A program made the translations under genes and the position numbers. A stretch of DNA of 64,000 nt from Paraburkholderia dioscoreae (GTDB lineage: Bacteria; Pseudomonadota; Gammaproteobacteria; Burkholderiales; Burkholderiaceae), in assembly GCF_902459535.1 (NCBI RefSeq), contig NZ_LR699557.1, positions 1 through 64,000 of the forward strand, given 5' to 3'. Under the pieces are notes generated by a model. The model did not search any database, was not told the origin of the DNA, and saw only the letters and a program-made list of their open reading frames with translations. Below are positions 7,679-16,610 of the stretch, piece by piece (position 1 is the first letter of the stretch; each line of letters starts with the position of its first letter).

Positions 7679-8584
7679 ATGGACATTCGCGAGATCCAGC
7701 GACTGCACGCGCAGTTCGCCCCGGATTCGATGGTCATCGACCTTCCCCGCCAGATCGCTGCATTGCCGGCGCCGGGCGATCATTCTGAATCCGACCCGTC
7801 GCGGGCGATGCATGCTCGCATGGCAGGCGTGGCGCCACGTGCCAGACAAGGTGCGATCGGACTAGCCATTGCAGCTATGGTCGCCATGAGCGGAATGGGC
7901 GCAGCGTCGCTTTACAGGAATTTTCAGGCGGGTCACCACTCGGCGTCGACGGTCTCAACAGCGCCCGAACAGAAGTCGGACGCGTCGCCCCAAACCACAG
8001 AGAAGCCGGCGTTTCAGGAAGTCGACGCCACGCCCGCTCATCCGGTCAGCGCCGCACCCACCCTGAGCGCCAGCGACTTTGCTTCCGCCGGTTCGCTCGG
8101 CCTTACCGCCGACCAGTTCAGGAACTCCCTGAGGTCCCCGGCGCGCGCCGGTCAGCCTGTAACGTCGCCTTCCGCGCCCGCGCTGTCGAGCGAAGCACAG
8201 CTCGCGGCCGTCTCACCGATCCATCGCGCGGGCGCGAGCCGTGAAGCGGCTGCCGCAGCAACGCAGCCGACGCCGCGGGCGGACCCGGCGCCTGCTCAGG
8301 CCGTTGTCGTTGCCAAACCTGCACCAGCGGCTCAGACCAAAGCGCAGTCCGCACAGGCCGCACAAGTCACGCAACCGCCGGCGGCTGCGGCACAAGCGCC
8401 CGCTCCGATGGCGCAACCGGCACAACCGGCGCAGCCGGTACAGCCCGCCGAAGCAGCCAAACCGGCCCGCGCTGCGCACCGCCATATCTCGCGCCCTCGC
8501 GCGGAGCAGAACGCTGAGTCCAATTCAGACGCCAAGCCGTCGGCCGAAAGCCGCGCCGGGTCCACCGAAGTGAAGATGTTCTAG
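7679..8584 (+). CDS. Membrane-anchored Ala/Pro-rich protein
   Basis: 301 residues; the ATG at 7679 follows AGAAGAGG. One membrane segment (about residues 55-78, GAIGLAIAAMVAMSGMG) separates a short cytoplasmic N-terminus from a long Ala/Pro/Gln-rich tail, as in TonB-like or envelope-spanning linkers. The tail would lie in the periplasm. It ends 11 nt before the bactofilin gene, suggesting a shared message and envelope role. No specific family recognised. Confidence 0.6.
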   Translation: MDIREIQRLHAQFAPDSMVIDLPRQIAALPAPGDHSESDPSRAMHARMAGVAPRARQGAIGLAIAAMVAMSGMGAASLYRNFQAGHHSASTVSTAPEQKSDASPQTTEKPAFQEVDATPAHPVSAAPTLSASDFASAGSLGLTADQFRNSLRSPARAGQPVTSPSAPALSSEAQLAAVSPIHRAGASREAAAAATQPTPRADPAPAQAVVVAKPAPAAQTKAQSAQAAQVTQPPAAAAQAPAPMAQPAQPAQPVQPAEAAKPARAAHRHISRPRAEQNAESNSDAKPSAESRAGSTEVKMF

Positions 8585-8595
8585 GAAGCCCTGAC

Positions 8596-9048
8596 ATGAA
8601 AAACGAACTTTCGATCACCCTCGTATCCGCCGGCTGCACGATCAGCGGCGACATGATCGTTGATCACGGCGTCAGCTATTTCGGCCTGCTAGACGGCGGC
8701 CTCATCTCGACGCAAGGCCTGCTGCACGTTGGCGACGGCGGCCTTATCAAGGGCAATGTCCAGGGCGACCACGTGCGCATCGACGGTCGCGTCGACGGCA
8801 ACGTCCACGCGCGGGGCACGCTCGAAATCAACGGACACGTCTCGGGCGACATCATGTACTGCGGCACGATCCGCCTCGGTCCACGCGCCGCTCTCAACGG
8901 CACACTCAAGCGTGTGGCGCGCATGCTGACGGTCGAACCGGAAGCCAGCGAGAGCGCGAATCCAGTGCTTGCGGCCACATCCCCGGCTGCGGCCGCGCCA
9001 GAGCGCCCCGAATCAAACGTGACCGAATTCTCGCGCGCGAAGGCCTAA
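8596..9048 (+). CDS. Bactofilin
   Basis: 150 residues with the repeated Gly/Val/Ile pattern of the bactofilin beta-helix (GNVQGDHVRIDGRVDGNVHARGT region, residues 50-90). Bactofilins polymerise without nucleotide into membrane-associated filaments that scaffold envelope proteins. The C-terminal 40 residues are a disordered Ala/Pro/Glu tail. An AGGAAG ribosome site precedes the ATG. Immediate linkage to the membrane-anchored gene at 7679 suggests the two act together, perhaps organising plasmid-encoded envelope machinery; that is inference. Confidence 0.8.
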   Translation: MKNELSITLVSAGCTISGDMIVDHGVSYFGLLDGGLISTQGLLHVGDGGLIKGNVQGDHVRIDGRVDGNVHARGTLEINGHVSGDIMYCGTIRLGPRAALNGTLKRVARMLTVEPEASESANPVLAATSPAAAAPERPESNVTEFSRAKA

Positions 9049-9123
9049 GGCCGATAAACCTCGCAGTTGCTTTCTCCGACCAGCCAAGCCAGCCCTTTAC
9101 TATCATCCACGGCCGAAAAGCGA

Positions 9124-9630
9124 ATGAAGAAGACCCTCGCCTTGCTGCTAACCGCTTTTGCCACCAGTGCTTTTGCACAAGGCATTGCTGACCCGATCCC
9201 GACGAACAGCCCAGCAATTGGCCAGCGCACGCAAACTCTCACCCTCCAAGACAGCGAGCACTCTGTTCCAGCGCAGGTGTTTTATCAGGTGACTCTCTCC
9301 TGGGGCGGCCACATCGTCAAGTCGCTCACCATCCTGACTGACGACCGGAAACAGGCTACCGCGGCAACTGAAGAAGAGCTTCCCTACCTCAGTGCCTGTG
9401 ACGCCGCCAGCTGTTCAGCCGGCGAGCTGCATTCCGGCTTCATGTTGTCTGTTACGCCCGCCGTTGCAGCTGACGGATCCATTCTGACGTTCTACAAAAT
9501 GGTCATTTCGGCAGCGCTCCCCGCCGAAACCACCGACACCTCAAGCGGCGCCTTCCACCTGTCGCAGGGCCAGGCAATGACCATCCCACTCAATGGGTTG
9601 TTGCTGACAATCAAGGCGCGCGTCGTCTAA
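9124..9630 (+). CDS. Secreted hypothetical protein
   Basis: 168 residues beginning with a clear signal peptide (MKKTLALLLTAFATSAFAQ, cleavage after AFA). The mature part is beta-rich with two cysteines in CDAASCSAG, likely a disulfide. A TACTAT -10-like box lies 30 nt upstream. General layout resembles the secreted protein at 10390-10899, although sequence similarity is weak. Probably periplasmic; function unknown. Confidence 0.6.
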   Translation: MKKTLALLLTAFATSAFAQGIADPIPTNSPAIGQRTQTLTLQDSEHSVPAQVFYQVTLSWGGHIVKSLTILTDDRKQATAATEEELPYLSACDAASCSAGELHSGFMLSVTPAVAADGSILTFYKMVISAALPAETTDTSSGAFHLSQGQAMTIPLNGLLLTIKARVV

Positions 9631-9695
9631 CGATTTTTTCTGCCGTGCAGGAAATCGCCGCAAAAGGTCGCAACGCTCGCTACATAGGTGGATAA

Positions 9696-10121
9696 ATGAA
9701 GGTAAAGGATGCAATCACGTGGGTCGCTGTAGCCGTTTCGATCGCCATGCCCTTCACGGTGATCAACATGGTCGAAGCCTACCTGGAGAATGGCTCCGCT
9801 CTGACAAGAGCGTCCCTCATTGAAGTAGACATGGTGAGGCTGTCACAGCTCAGCGGTGACGTCCGGAGCCTTCCCGCTCCGGATGGGTCGCTGCTACTGA
9901 CAAGACACGGCCTGAGTTCGTCCGAAGCCTTGCAGCAGAGGATAAAGCTCGCGCAAACCACCTTTGCGCAGACTCGCGCGGACGTCGAAAATACAGCGCG
10001 CCGCGTTTGGCGCAACACAGCTATCGGTTTCTTTTGCGTAGCGATCAGCAGTTGGCTCGCAGTGACGCTGGCTATCGTGTTGCCACGCAAACGCGCGGAC
10101 GGCTCCGCCGCTGCGGCGTGA
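9696..10121 (+). CDS. Two-TM membrane protein with helical linker
   Basis: 141 residues; AGGTGG precedes the ATG. Membrane segments at about residues 8-26 and 108-130 flank a helical region with RHGLSSSEALQQRIKLAQ. The same plan (TM, helical linker with an R-H motif, TM) is seen in the protein at 51869-52297, suggesting distant paralogues. Unknown function. Confidence 0.55.
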   Translation: MKVKDAITWVAVAVSIAMPFTVINMVEAYLENGSALTRASLIEVDMVRLSQLSGDVRSLPAPDGSLLLTRHGLSSSEALQQRIKLAQTTFAQTRADVENTARRVWRNTAIGFFCVAISSWLAVTLAIVLPRKRADGSAAAA

Positions 10122-10140
10122 CTCTCATTCAAAAACCAGC

Positions 10141-10350
10141 GTGAGTTACCACACCCGCGACTGGGAAGCCGCAGCACAGGAAGCCGCCTTCGACGGGCTC
10201 TGCTTCTGCATGCTCAGCGACGGCCGGTTTATCAACCGGCAGGCAATGCCGGATGAGACACCGCACCGGAGTCGCTTTGCCCTAGCCTCTGATTTTTTTG
10301 AACAGCACATTGCCCTGATCACCCCTGTGCCGCATCCCTCGCGGATATGA
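10141..10350 (+). CDS. Possible small protein (GTG start)
   Basis: A 69-residue frame starting GTG with no clear ribosome site. Composition is protein-like (MSYHTRDWEAAAQEAAFDGL) with two cysteines. It fits between the membrane protein and the next secreted protein. No family recognised; it could be spurious. Confidence 0.3.
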   Translation: MSYHTRDWEAAAQEAAFDGLCFCMLSDGRFINRQAMPDETPHRSRFALASDFFEQHIALITPVPHPSRI

Positions 10351-10389
10351 ATCAAACGAATAAACATCACGTTGAAACGGAGAACCAAT

Positions 10390-10899
10390 ATGCAATTCGT
10401 ACGCAAAACGTTGTTCGCGACGGCAGTCGCAGCAAGCCTAATCGCGAGCGCCCACGGGGCAACGACAGTCCAGACGCTGGACATTACCTGGTACAAGGAC
10501 GGTCAGGTGATCGACAGCGGACGACACATCATTAACGACGATACCGGTCCGGCACCGTACCTGAATCGCAGCGGGAAGGAAGTCGGATACGCGGTTTGCT
10601 CCGGCACCGCGGGCGCAATGCGCCTGAGCGCGGAAAAGAAGTTCGTCGGGCGCTCGCTGCTGATCGAGCCTGTGTCAGTCAATTCCGGGAAGGTACGGCT
10701 CTCGGTCTCTGCAATCGACACCGTGCTCGACGGCATCCGTAAGGTTGGAACCGCGGACTGCACTTCCGAGGTGGTCGATGTCCACGGCTACACCGCATCG
10801 GATCTCCCGGTTGAACTCGCCGACGGCCAGACCGTTGAGGTGCCGATGAAGAACCCGCAATACCGGCTCGTGCTCAATCTTCACCGCGACGCTCTTTGA
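10390..10899 (+). CDS. Secreted hypothetical protein
   Basis: 169 residues; the ATG at 10390 follows ACGGAGAACCAAT. The first 24 residues form a signal peptide ending SAHGA. The mature part is beta-rich with Cys in AVCSGTAG and TADCTS, probably one disulfide. It is the last gene of the plus-strand cluster and is followed by a strong terminator. Predicted periplasmic; function unknown. Confidence 0.6.
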   Translation: MQFVRKTLFATAVAASLIASAHGATTVQTLDITWYKDGQVIDSGRHIINDDTGPAPYLNRSGKEVGYAVCSGTAGAMRLSAEKKFVGRSLLIEPVSVNSGKVRLSVSAIDTVLDGIRKVGTADCTSEVVDVHGYTASDLPVELADGQTVEVPMKNPQYRLVLNLHRDAL

Positions 10900-10909
10900 G
10901 CAAGAAGCG

Positions 10910-10940
10910 AAACGGGAGCCAAAGGCTCCCGTTTTCTTTT
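10910..10940 (+). terminator. Terminator after the 10390 gene
   Basis: AACGGGAGCC pairs with GGCTCCCGTT across AAA and is followed by TTCTTTT, 11 nt after the stop codon. It ends the plus-strand cluster that starts near 6.98 kb. Confidence 0.8.
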
Positions 10941-11123
10941 CGGCTGTGCCGCCGCTTTTCCGACTTCTCCATCCCCGTAGCTGCGGCATTCTGGCACCCG
11001 GCACAGTCGACGCTCGGTGCGCTAAGCAACGCTTTCGCGCTGCCACACAAGCGAGCCGCGCAAGGAGGCGGCTTGGGGTTTATACTTACTCCGTCTCCTC
11101 CATGTTCTCCATGCATGGATTCA

Positions 11124-11150
11124 AGCCCGCTTTGGCGGGCTTTTCTTTTC
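11124..11150 (+). terminator. Orphan terminator with upstream promoter-like sequence
   Basis: AAGCCCGC pairs with GCGGGCTT across TTTG and is followed by TTCTTTT. Upstream, TTTATACTT (about 11078) could be a -10 box. No open frame lies between, so this may end a short RNA of about 60 nt. The rest of 10.94-11.40 kb shows no gene. Confidence 0.4.
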
Positions 11151-11399
11151 CGGACGACGTAGTCGCGCCGGCAGCGCCCAGCGCCCGCGACGCTCGCACG
11201 CCAGACTTATTGCGGCAAAAAAATGCCGGGAAAGTCCTTCTATGTGCATCAAATTGTCAAGGAATTGTTTTGAGGACGTGTGTGGCTGGCGTTGGCAAGA
11301 CTGCCCCGGGGCCTGCATGCGCTAGAGTCGCAGCTGGCTGAGGGGGGGCAGGCACAGCCTGTGAGAAGCAAGAAGTCACGCCCGTCGTGAACTGCTGTG

Positions 11400-11470
11400 C
11401 AGGAGTTATCCACGGCCGGCCGGCGGGTCGCATCTAGAGCACGACGCCGGCCGGCGGTGGATAACTCCTG
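11400..11470. repeat. Large inverted repeat with DnaA-box-like ends
   Basis: Two 26-nt arms (11400-11425 and 11445-11470) are inverted copies with one mismatch, separated by 19 nt. Each arm contains CAGGAGTTATCCAC next to GC-only GGCCGGCCGG-type sequence. TTATCCAC matches eight bases of the DnaA box. It could be a cruciform, a recombination or replication site, or a mobile element relic. It lies about 300 nt from the IS110 transposase stop codon. Confidence 0.55.
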
Positions 11471-11529
11471 ATCATCATGAGGCAGGCCCCTCCTGGTAAC
11501 TGTTACTATGGTCCAAGTCTGTTTCGTGT

Positions 11530-11773
11530 CTGAAGCCGATCATCGCGCGCGTAAGACTCCAACGTCTTACTCACCTTCTATCCGCTGGCGTGGTAGCCAG
11601 CCTTATTCTGCATGCGCATTGCGCCGGAGTTGTGTCCGGGAACACGCCCCATCTTAAAATCGGTTGCACATGCAACCAGGACTTTCCACGGGCGTGTCCA
11701 CTCCAAACCGTTTGTGCTTGCGTAGTTGCCTGACTGACCGTTCCTCCTTCCTGCCAAACCTTTAGGGGGCTGC
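11530..11773 (-). ncRNA. Candidate IS110 bridge RNA region
   Basis: About 240 nt of non-coding sequence follow the IS110-family recombinase stop codon. On the minus strand it contains hairpins GTTGCA/TGCAAC, GCTGGC/GCCAGC and GTAAGACG/TCTTAC-type stems. IS110-family elements are known to encode a structured guide RNA in a non-coding end, and in the IS1111 subgroup this is downstream of the recombinase. Target and donor loops were not resolved. Confidence 0.35.
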
Positions 11774-12934
11774 TTACGCCGGCTTCAGCTGTGCACCTTC
11801 GGGTATTACGCCGTCCTTCAGATAGCGCCAAAGCGCGATCGCGAGACGTCGCGCCACCGCGACGATCGCGATCCGTCGGGCACGGCGGTTGGGCCCTGTG
11901 CCTTGGGTGCGCCGGTTGAACCACTGGGTGAGTGCGCTGCCGGGCTGATAGCGCAGCCAGGTCCACGCGATCTCGACCAGCAGCGCGCGTACGCGCCTGT
12001 TGCCTTGCTTGCTGATGCCCTGATCGGTCTGGCTCTCGCCGCTGTCATACGGCTGCGGCACCAGTCCGACACACGCGCCCACCTGGCGCCGGTTGTGGAA
12101 ATCGCGCCAGTAGAGTTCGAGCGCGAGGCGTGAGGCGCTCACTTCGCCAACGCCCTTCAGGCGTGCCAGGGCATCGCTGCGTGCGCGCGAGGGTGCCGGC
12201 ACGCTGGCCTGGCGGGTCTTTTCGAGTACAGCGAGCTGCTGCGCGACGAACGCGCGCCGTTCGCACTCGCGCAGCAGCCGCTCACGCAGTTCCGGCGGCA
12301 GGGGCGTGCCGTCGTGACACCGCACCTCGTCGCGGGCGAGCCGGTCGGCAAAAGCACGATGGGTGACGTCTTCCCAGCAGCCGAGCGTGGCCAGCAGCTT
12401 GCGCATGCGGTCGAGGTGCTGCAGCTCTTCCTTCTGCAGCTGCCCGCGTTCGCGCATCAGGTGGCGCGACGCTTCATCCTGCGCGGACGGCACGTGAACC
12501 ACGTGCATGCGGTCGCGCTCGCCGTGCAGCCATGCGCGCAGGTTGACGACGAGCTTGATCGCGTCAAGCCGGTCGGTCTTCGCACGCCGCTTGTGACGCT
12601 GGACCGGGATGCTCGCCGGATCCACGACGTAACACTCGATGCTGTGGGCCTGTAGCGCGCGCCAGATCCAGAACGCGTCCTGGCCGGCTTCGTAGCAGAC
12701 GACGATGCGTACGCCCGCTGGCAGGGACCACCTTTCCCTGTGCTGGTCAATCAGCGCCAGCACGGCTTGCAGGCGCGCTGCGGCCTGCGGCTGGTCGACC
12801 GTGTGGACGGCTGGCCGCTCGCGCCGGCCGTCGTGCAGCGCGACCTTCCACTTCTTGGCCGCGAGCTCGAGTGAGACAGCCAGCACGATTTCGTCAGTAC
12901 CCGACTGATATCCCTGGTCGTTGCCCATGATCAT
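11774..12934 (-). CDS. IS110-family DEDD recombinase
   Basis: A 386-residue recombinase, apparently intact. The N-terminal RuvC-like DEDD domain shows VSLELAAKKW (Glu/Ser where the first Asp is common), CYEAGQDAFW, and KTDRLDA with the last acidic residues. The C-terminal Tnp20 domain shows LKGVGEVSASRLALEL and GLVPQPYDSGESQTDQG, which holds the catalytic Ser region, then ISKQGNRRVR. These enzymes cut and paste DNA guided by a bridge RNA from the element's own end. Full length suggests the element could still be active. Confidence 0.9.
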   Translation of the reverse strand: MIMGNDQGYQSGTDEIVLAVSLELAAKKWKVALHDGRRERPAVHTVDQPQAAARLQAVLALIDQHRERWSLPAGVRIVVCYEAGQDAFWIWRALQAHSIECYVVDPASIPVQRHKRRAKTDRLDAIKLVVNLRAWLHGERDRMHVVHVPSAQDEASRHLMRERGQLQKEELQHLDRMRKLLATLGCWEDVTHRAFADRLARDEVRCHDGTPLPPELRERLLRECERRAFVAQQLAVLEKTRQASVPAPSRARSDALARLKGVGEVSASRLALELYWRDFHNRRQVGACVGLVPQPYDSGESQTDQGISKQGNRRVRALLVEIAWTWLRYQPGSALTQWFNRRTQGTGPNRRARRIAIVAVARRLAIALWRYLKDGVIPEGAQLKPA

Positions 12935-13055
12935 CTCCTCCTACAGTAGCCTCGCGAGTTGATTGTAGGCATCAGTCTCTCGCCGGCCCAGACGCTCATA
13001 GAATCTTAAGCCTCGACTAGTATTACTTCATCCAACACCAGCCCGGGGGGCCGCT

Positions 13056-13676
13056 ATGGGCGCGTTTCGTGTGGTTGTGGGTATGTGGATTTCCCCGGAT
13101 CTCGCTGCCGTCAGGCGCGTATCCGCCGATTCGCCAATTGTCGACCATGGCAGCTTCGATGCAGCGGCAATCGGTCAGGCATTGGACGAATTCAATCCGT
13201 GCGGAGAACGGATTCGAATCCGGTTCGCCGACGACACTGTCGATCTGGCGACTGCCCGCGCAAGGATAGATGGAACGCTGCTGGGACCTCCGGACTGCCG
13301 CGACTTCGCGCAAGCGGTCCTGACCGCGGCCGGCAGGTCCAGGGGGCCCGTTATCAAGGTACGGGAACAGTGGTCGACGCTTCCCTCCCGGAAAGTGCAA
13401 CAAGCCACTGCAGCGCCGCCGAGTCTCTTGCTGTTCGCGCTTTACGGAACGTTCTACAGCACGATGATATGGCTGCAGCAATTCCAGATGAGACTGCGTA
13501 TCAGGGCGGCCGAACCCATGAACTTCATGCTAGACGGCCCCGGCAAGGCAGACTTGCAGGGGACTCTCCCAAGGGAACTGTCGGATCTCTTCGAAGCGCA
13601 CTTCGGTTTCGCCTATCGCCCAGACTGCCTGGTCGCGAGGCTGGCGCACTCGCGGCTGCCCGACTGGATGCAGTAA
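13056..13676 (+). CDS. Hypothetical protein beside the IS110 element
   Basis: 206 residues from the ATG at 13056, preceded by a G-rich run. The frame is open for about 50 nt upstream of the ATG to an in-frame TAG near the insertion sequence end, so a 5' truncation by the insertion is possible. Composition looks protein-like (FALYGTFYSTMIWLQQFQMR) but overlapping frames on both strands are also long. No domain recognised. Confidence 0.4.
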   Translation: MGAFRVVVGMWISPDLAAVRRVSADSPIVDHGSFDAAAIGQALDEFNPCGERIRIRFADDTVDLATARARIDGTLLGPPDCRDFAQAVLTAAGRSRGPVIKVREQWSTLPSRKVQQATAAPPSLLLFALYGTFYSTMIWLQQFQMRLRIRAAEPMNFMLDGPGKADLQGTLPRELSDLFEAHFGFAYRPDCLVARLAHSRLPDWMQ

Positions 13677-13722
13677 TGGAGGACAGGCTCGATGGAGCGG
13701 AGCCAAAGGCGGTTCTCTCGCG

Positions 13723-15447
13723 CTAAGCCAGGTGCGCTGCGGTTTCGATCTGCGCTTCGGTGACAAACCGCGACGCGAAATTCTTCGACGTCCCTGAGAT
13801 CATCAGCGTCTCGCGCGCGCGGGTCATCGCGACGTAGAACAGCCGCCGCTCTTCGGGTTCAGTTGATTTGGCGTCGGGGACGATGGTGTCTTCTGACCGC
13901 GCGATCCAGACGTGATCCCACTCAAGCCCCTTCGAACTGTGCATCGTCGTCAGGACCAACGCGTCCGGTGCGGGCTCGTTGTTGTCCTGCCGAAGGAACA
14001 GCAGCCGCTCGGCGAAGGTGCCATTCAGTCGTGAGAGCACGTCATAGGTCGCCTGAATGGTGCGGATGCCGTTTTCCTTTTTCGTGTACTTGAGCAGCCA
14101 CTCGTTCACGCCGGACAGCACCAACGAATAGAACTTCCGCTCGCAGAGCCCGCGCCACTCGGCAAGCCGCTTCATGAATTCGCGGTAGTTCGTCGCTACG
14201 TCTTCCGGCATGCCGAGTTCAACGAGCTCCGCCCGCGGCTTCTGGACAAGTTCCGCGCCCATGCTTGCGTGCAGCGCACGGAGATGGTCCGCATGCAGGC
14301 CCGAGTGCGCCAGTACAGCGTCAAGACCGGTCGCCTTCACGCCCTCGATGATTTCCAGCAGATTGCACAGCAGCGCGCCTTCAGGACGATTGAGGACCGA
14401 TGCGCCTGACGCGCGGTGATACTTGACGCCATACGAGCGGCAGACGGCCTCGAGGGGGTCAAGAATACGGTTGGTGCGCGCGAGCACCGCGCAGGTTTTT
14501 CCATTGCGCAGCAGCGGCGCCAGCGCCTCGATGGCGGCCTCGGCTTCCATGTATTCGTCGGCGTGGCGGGAAGCCTCGACCCGGCCGCCGACGCCTTTCT
14601 CCGCCCGCAGCACCTTCGGGATGCGGTCCGGATTGTTGCGAATCACTCTGTCAGCCGCCGCGAGGATCTCGGCGCGGCACCGATAGTTGCTCCCGAGCAC
14701 GACCGGTTTGGCCTCAAATTCCTTGATGAATGATTCCATGCCCCGGTAGCCGAGTGCCTCGCGGAACGCGTAGATGCTCTGATCGTCGTCGCCCACGACC
14801 GTCACGATCGAGCCAGCCTTCGCATGAAGCTCGATCCACCGGTACTGCAGCGGGTCAGTGTCCTGGAACTCGTCGACGAGCAGGTAGGCGAACGGGTACG
14901 GCAGGATGGTGCCGTTCTGCATGCCCTCAACGGCGAGCCGCAGCATGTCCTGAAAATCGATCTTGCCGTTGCGCGCCAGCGCTTCCTGATAGGCGCTGTA
15001 CAACTGGCCGTCGGCGCTGTTGACATCGCACCGGCCGAAATTCGTCTTGATCTTCTCGATCGTCGGGATGACGTCCTCGGCCTTTCCTTCAAGCCCAAGG
15101 TCCTGCATGACGCGGATCAGCAGTCCCAGCCTGTCGCCATCGCTCGCAATGTCGAGCGAGCGGCCGCCGAGGCGCTGAAGCTGCTTGTACGCGAGTGAAT
15201 GGAACGTGCCTGCGATCAGGCGCTTTTTCACCGCCTTGCCTGCCACCGTCAGAATCCGCTCGCGCAGCTCGACAGCCGCATCTTTCGAGAACGTCACCGC
15301 GCCCACGACCGCCGCGCCTTCCTGCAGGAGCAGCGCGGCCTTGGTGGCGATCGTCTTTGTCTTGCCCGCGCCAGGGCATGCAATCGCCACGCAGTTCTGG
15401 CGCAACTGGGCGACTTCCCGCTGCTGCGGATTGAGTTCGTCCAGCAT
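13723..15447 (-). CDS. UvrD/Rep-family DNA helicase
   Basis: 574 residues, shorter than chromosomal UvrD (about 720). Superfamily 1 motifs in order: Walker A CPGAGKTKT near residue 25, LLVDEFQDTDPLQ (motif II), VVGDDDQSIYAFR (motif III), and RRLFYVAMTRARETL (motif VI) near the end. Such 3'-5' helicases unwind DNA in repair, replication or conjugation. It starts with GGAGG upstream, ten bases after the gene at 15457, so both probably belong to one transcript with the conjugation genes further upstream. Confidence 0.9.
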   Translation of the reverse strand: MLDELNPQQREVAQLRQNCVAIACPGAGKTKTIATKAALLLQEGAAVVGAVTFSKDAAVELRERILTVAGKAVKKRLIAGTFHSLAYKQLQRLGGRSLDIASDGDRLGLLIRVMQDLGLEGKAEDVIPTIEKIKTNFGRCDVNSADGQLYSAYQEALARNGKIDFQDMLRLAVEGMQNGTILPYPFAYLLVDEFQDTDPLQYRWIELHAKAGSIVTVVGDDDQSIYAFREALGYRGMESFIKEFEAKPVVLGSNYRCRAEILAAADRVIRNNPDRIPKVLRAEKGVGGRVEASRHADEYMEAEAAIEALAPLLRNGKTCAVLARTNRILDPLEAVCRSYGVKYHRASGASVLNRPEGALLCNLLEIIEGVKATGLDAVLAHSGLHADHLRALHASMGAELVQKPRAELVELGMPEDVATNYREFMKRLAEWRGLCERKFYSLVLSGVNEWLLKYTKKENGIRTIQATYDVLSRLNGTFAERLLFLRQDNNEPAPDALVLTTMHSSKGLEWDHVWIARSEDTIVPDAKSTEPEERRLFYVAMTRARETLMISGTSKNFASRFVTEAQIETAAHLA

Positions 15448-15456
15448 GCTGCCTCC

Positions 15457-16326
15457 TTACAGGCCGCGGACCGTGGTCATCAGGCGCAGGTGCGTCATGT
15501 ACCCGCGAACGCCGAGCGGATTCACCTTCTTCAGGAAGCGCACGGTTTCGTCATCGACGTCGGACTGATCGCGAATGCCGTTCCAGACCATGAAGTCAAA
15601 ATGATCCATCGCACGGTCGAACTTCATGATCGCGGTCAGCACCCGCATCGAGAAGCGCGAATACACCTCGACCTGCATGTCCAGGGCGGGCATCGGGATC
15701 GTCGGCTCGAACACGAATTCGCCTGCGTCGCGGAGCTCGGCTTCCTTCTGCTCGCGGTAGCCGCCGGCCACGCGCACCGCCTCGTCGACATACTCCTCGA
15801 TCGACTTGATCTGCTTTTCGAAAAAGCTGTTCACAGCATTCTTGTCGTCCGCGCCGAACGTTGAATCACCAAAACGCTGCATGTTCACGCTCATGCGGTT
15901 CAGGTACGGCCACCATTGCTCGAAGAGCGGCTTCAGGCGGGTGTGATTCAGGCGGACCTGTGCGGCGACCACTGCAGCGCCCGAAAGCTGACGCTCCATC
16001 AACTGCCGGCCGATCTCACGGCGACGCTTGATGATGGAGATACGCTCGCTCGCAGGAAGATCCCGGAACGCCTTGCGGGTCTTCGCTACTTCGGCGCGCT
16101 TCATGTTGGCGTCGTCGGGCGAGATGACACCCTCTTTCTGCAGACGGTCGGCGTCCGCTTCCATCTGACTCAGTTCACGCTCGATCTCGCCTTCGCCTTC
16201 TTCGGCGCCATCAAGCCTTGGCTCGTGGTCGGCATGTGAAGCTTGCGCGTGTACGCTCGCATCGGACGCTGCCAGAGCGCCTGCCGTTTCAGCTTTGTCG
16301 AGTTCGGTTTCTGCCACAGTGCTCAT
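15457..16326 (-). CDS. Conjugative-element protein, tentatively AcaB/DUF1845-like
   Basis: 289 residues; the ATG at 16326 follows CTGGGAGAAACG. An acidic coiled first third is followed by a helical domain ending VEVYSRFSMRVLTAIMKFDR and GVRGYMTHLRLM. This end resembles the 'conserved D-R within helices' pattern of the AcaB/DUF1845 group of ICE proteins. The assignment is low confidence. It is located between the UvrD-like helicase and the DUF4400 membrane protein. Confidence 0.45.
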   Translation of the reverse strand: MSTVAETELDKAETAGALAASDASVHAQASHADHEPRLDGAEEGEGEIERELSQMEADADRLQKEGVISPDDANMKRAEVAKTRKAFRDLPASERISIIKRRREIGRQLMERQLSGAAVVAAQVRLNHTRLKPLFEQWWPYLNRMSVNMQRFGDSTFGADDKNAVNSFFEKQIKSIEEYVDEAVRVAGGYREQKEAELRDAGEFVFEPTIPMPALDMQVEVYSRFSMRVLTAIMKFDRAMDHFDFMVWNGIRDQSDVDDETVRFLKKVNPLGVRGYMTHLRLMTTVRGL

Positions 16327-16573
16327 GCGCGTTTCTCCCAGGTCGGACCAGTGTCCGTTTGATCGTTGGTAATTGGGTGCGCGCCACGCGTCCCCACAGC
16401 ACAATTGTTGCGGCGTGGCGGGGCGCGAAACTCCCGAAACACGCGTTATTTCAGACGGCTTTTAAGGCGAAGCCCAGCTTTCGGCCACAGACAACAGGCG
16501 ACAGGAGACATCCGCCTGCTAGCGGATTAGCAGTCGAGCGGACTGAACGCTGAAATGGGAGGGAAAACGCTGA

Positions 16574-16600
16574 AAGCAGGTCGGAAACCCCGACCTGCTT
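16574..16600 (-). terminator. Terminator after the DUF4400 gene
   Basis: GCAGGTCGG pairs with CCGACCTGC, starting just after the stop at 16611 on the minus strand; the tail is short (TTTC). It may end the conjugation operon before the 16326 gene. Confidence 0.55.
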
Positions 16601-16610
16601 CTCGGAGAAT

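Larger units (their letters stand above)
11530..12985 (-). mobile_element. IS110-family insertion sequence (ends approximate)
   Basis: One intact recombinase gene with flanking non-coding ends. IS110 elements lack ordinary terminal inverted repeats and target duplications, so the ends given here are estimates. The right flank at about 13.0 kb abuts an open frame that lacks an obvious promoter, which may have been disturbed by insertion. Confidence 0.5.
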
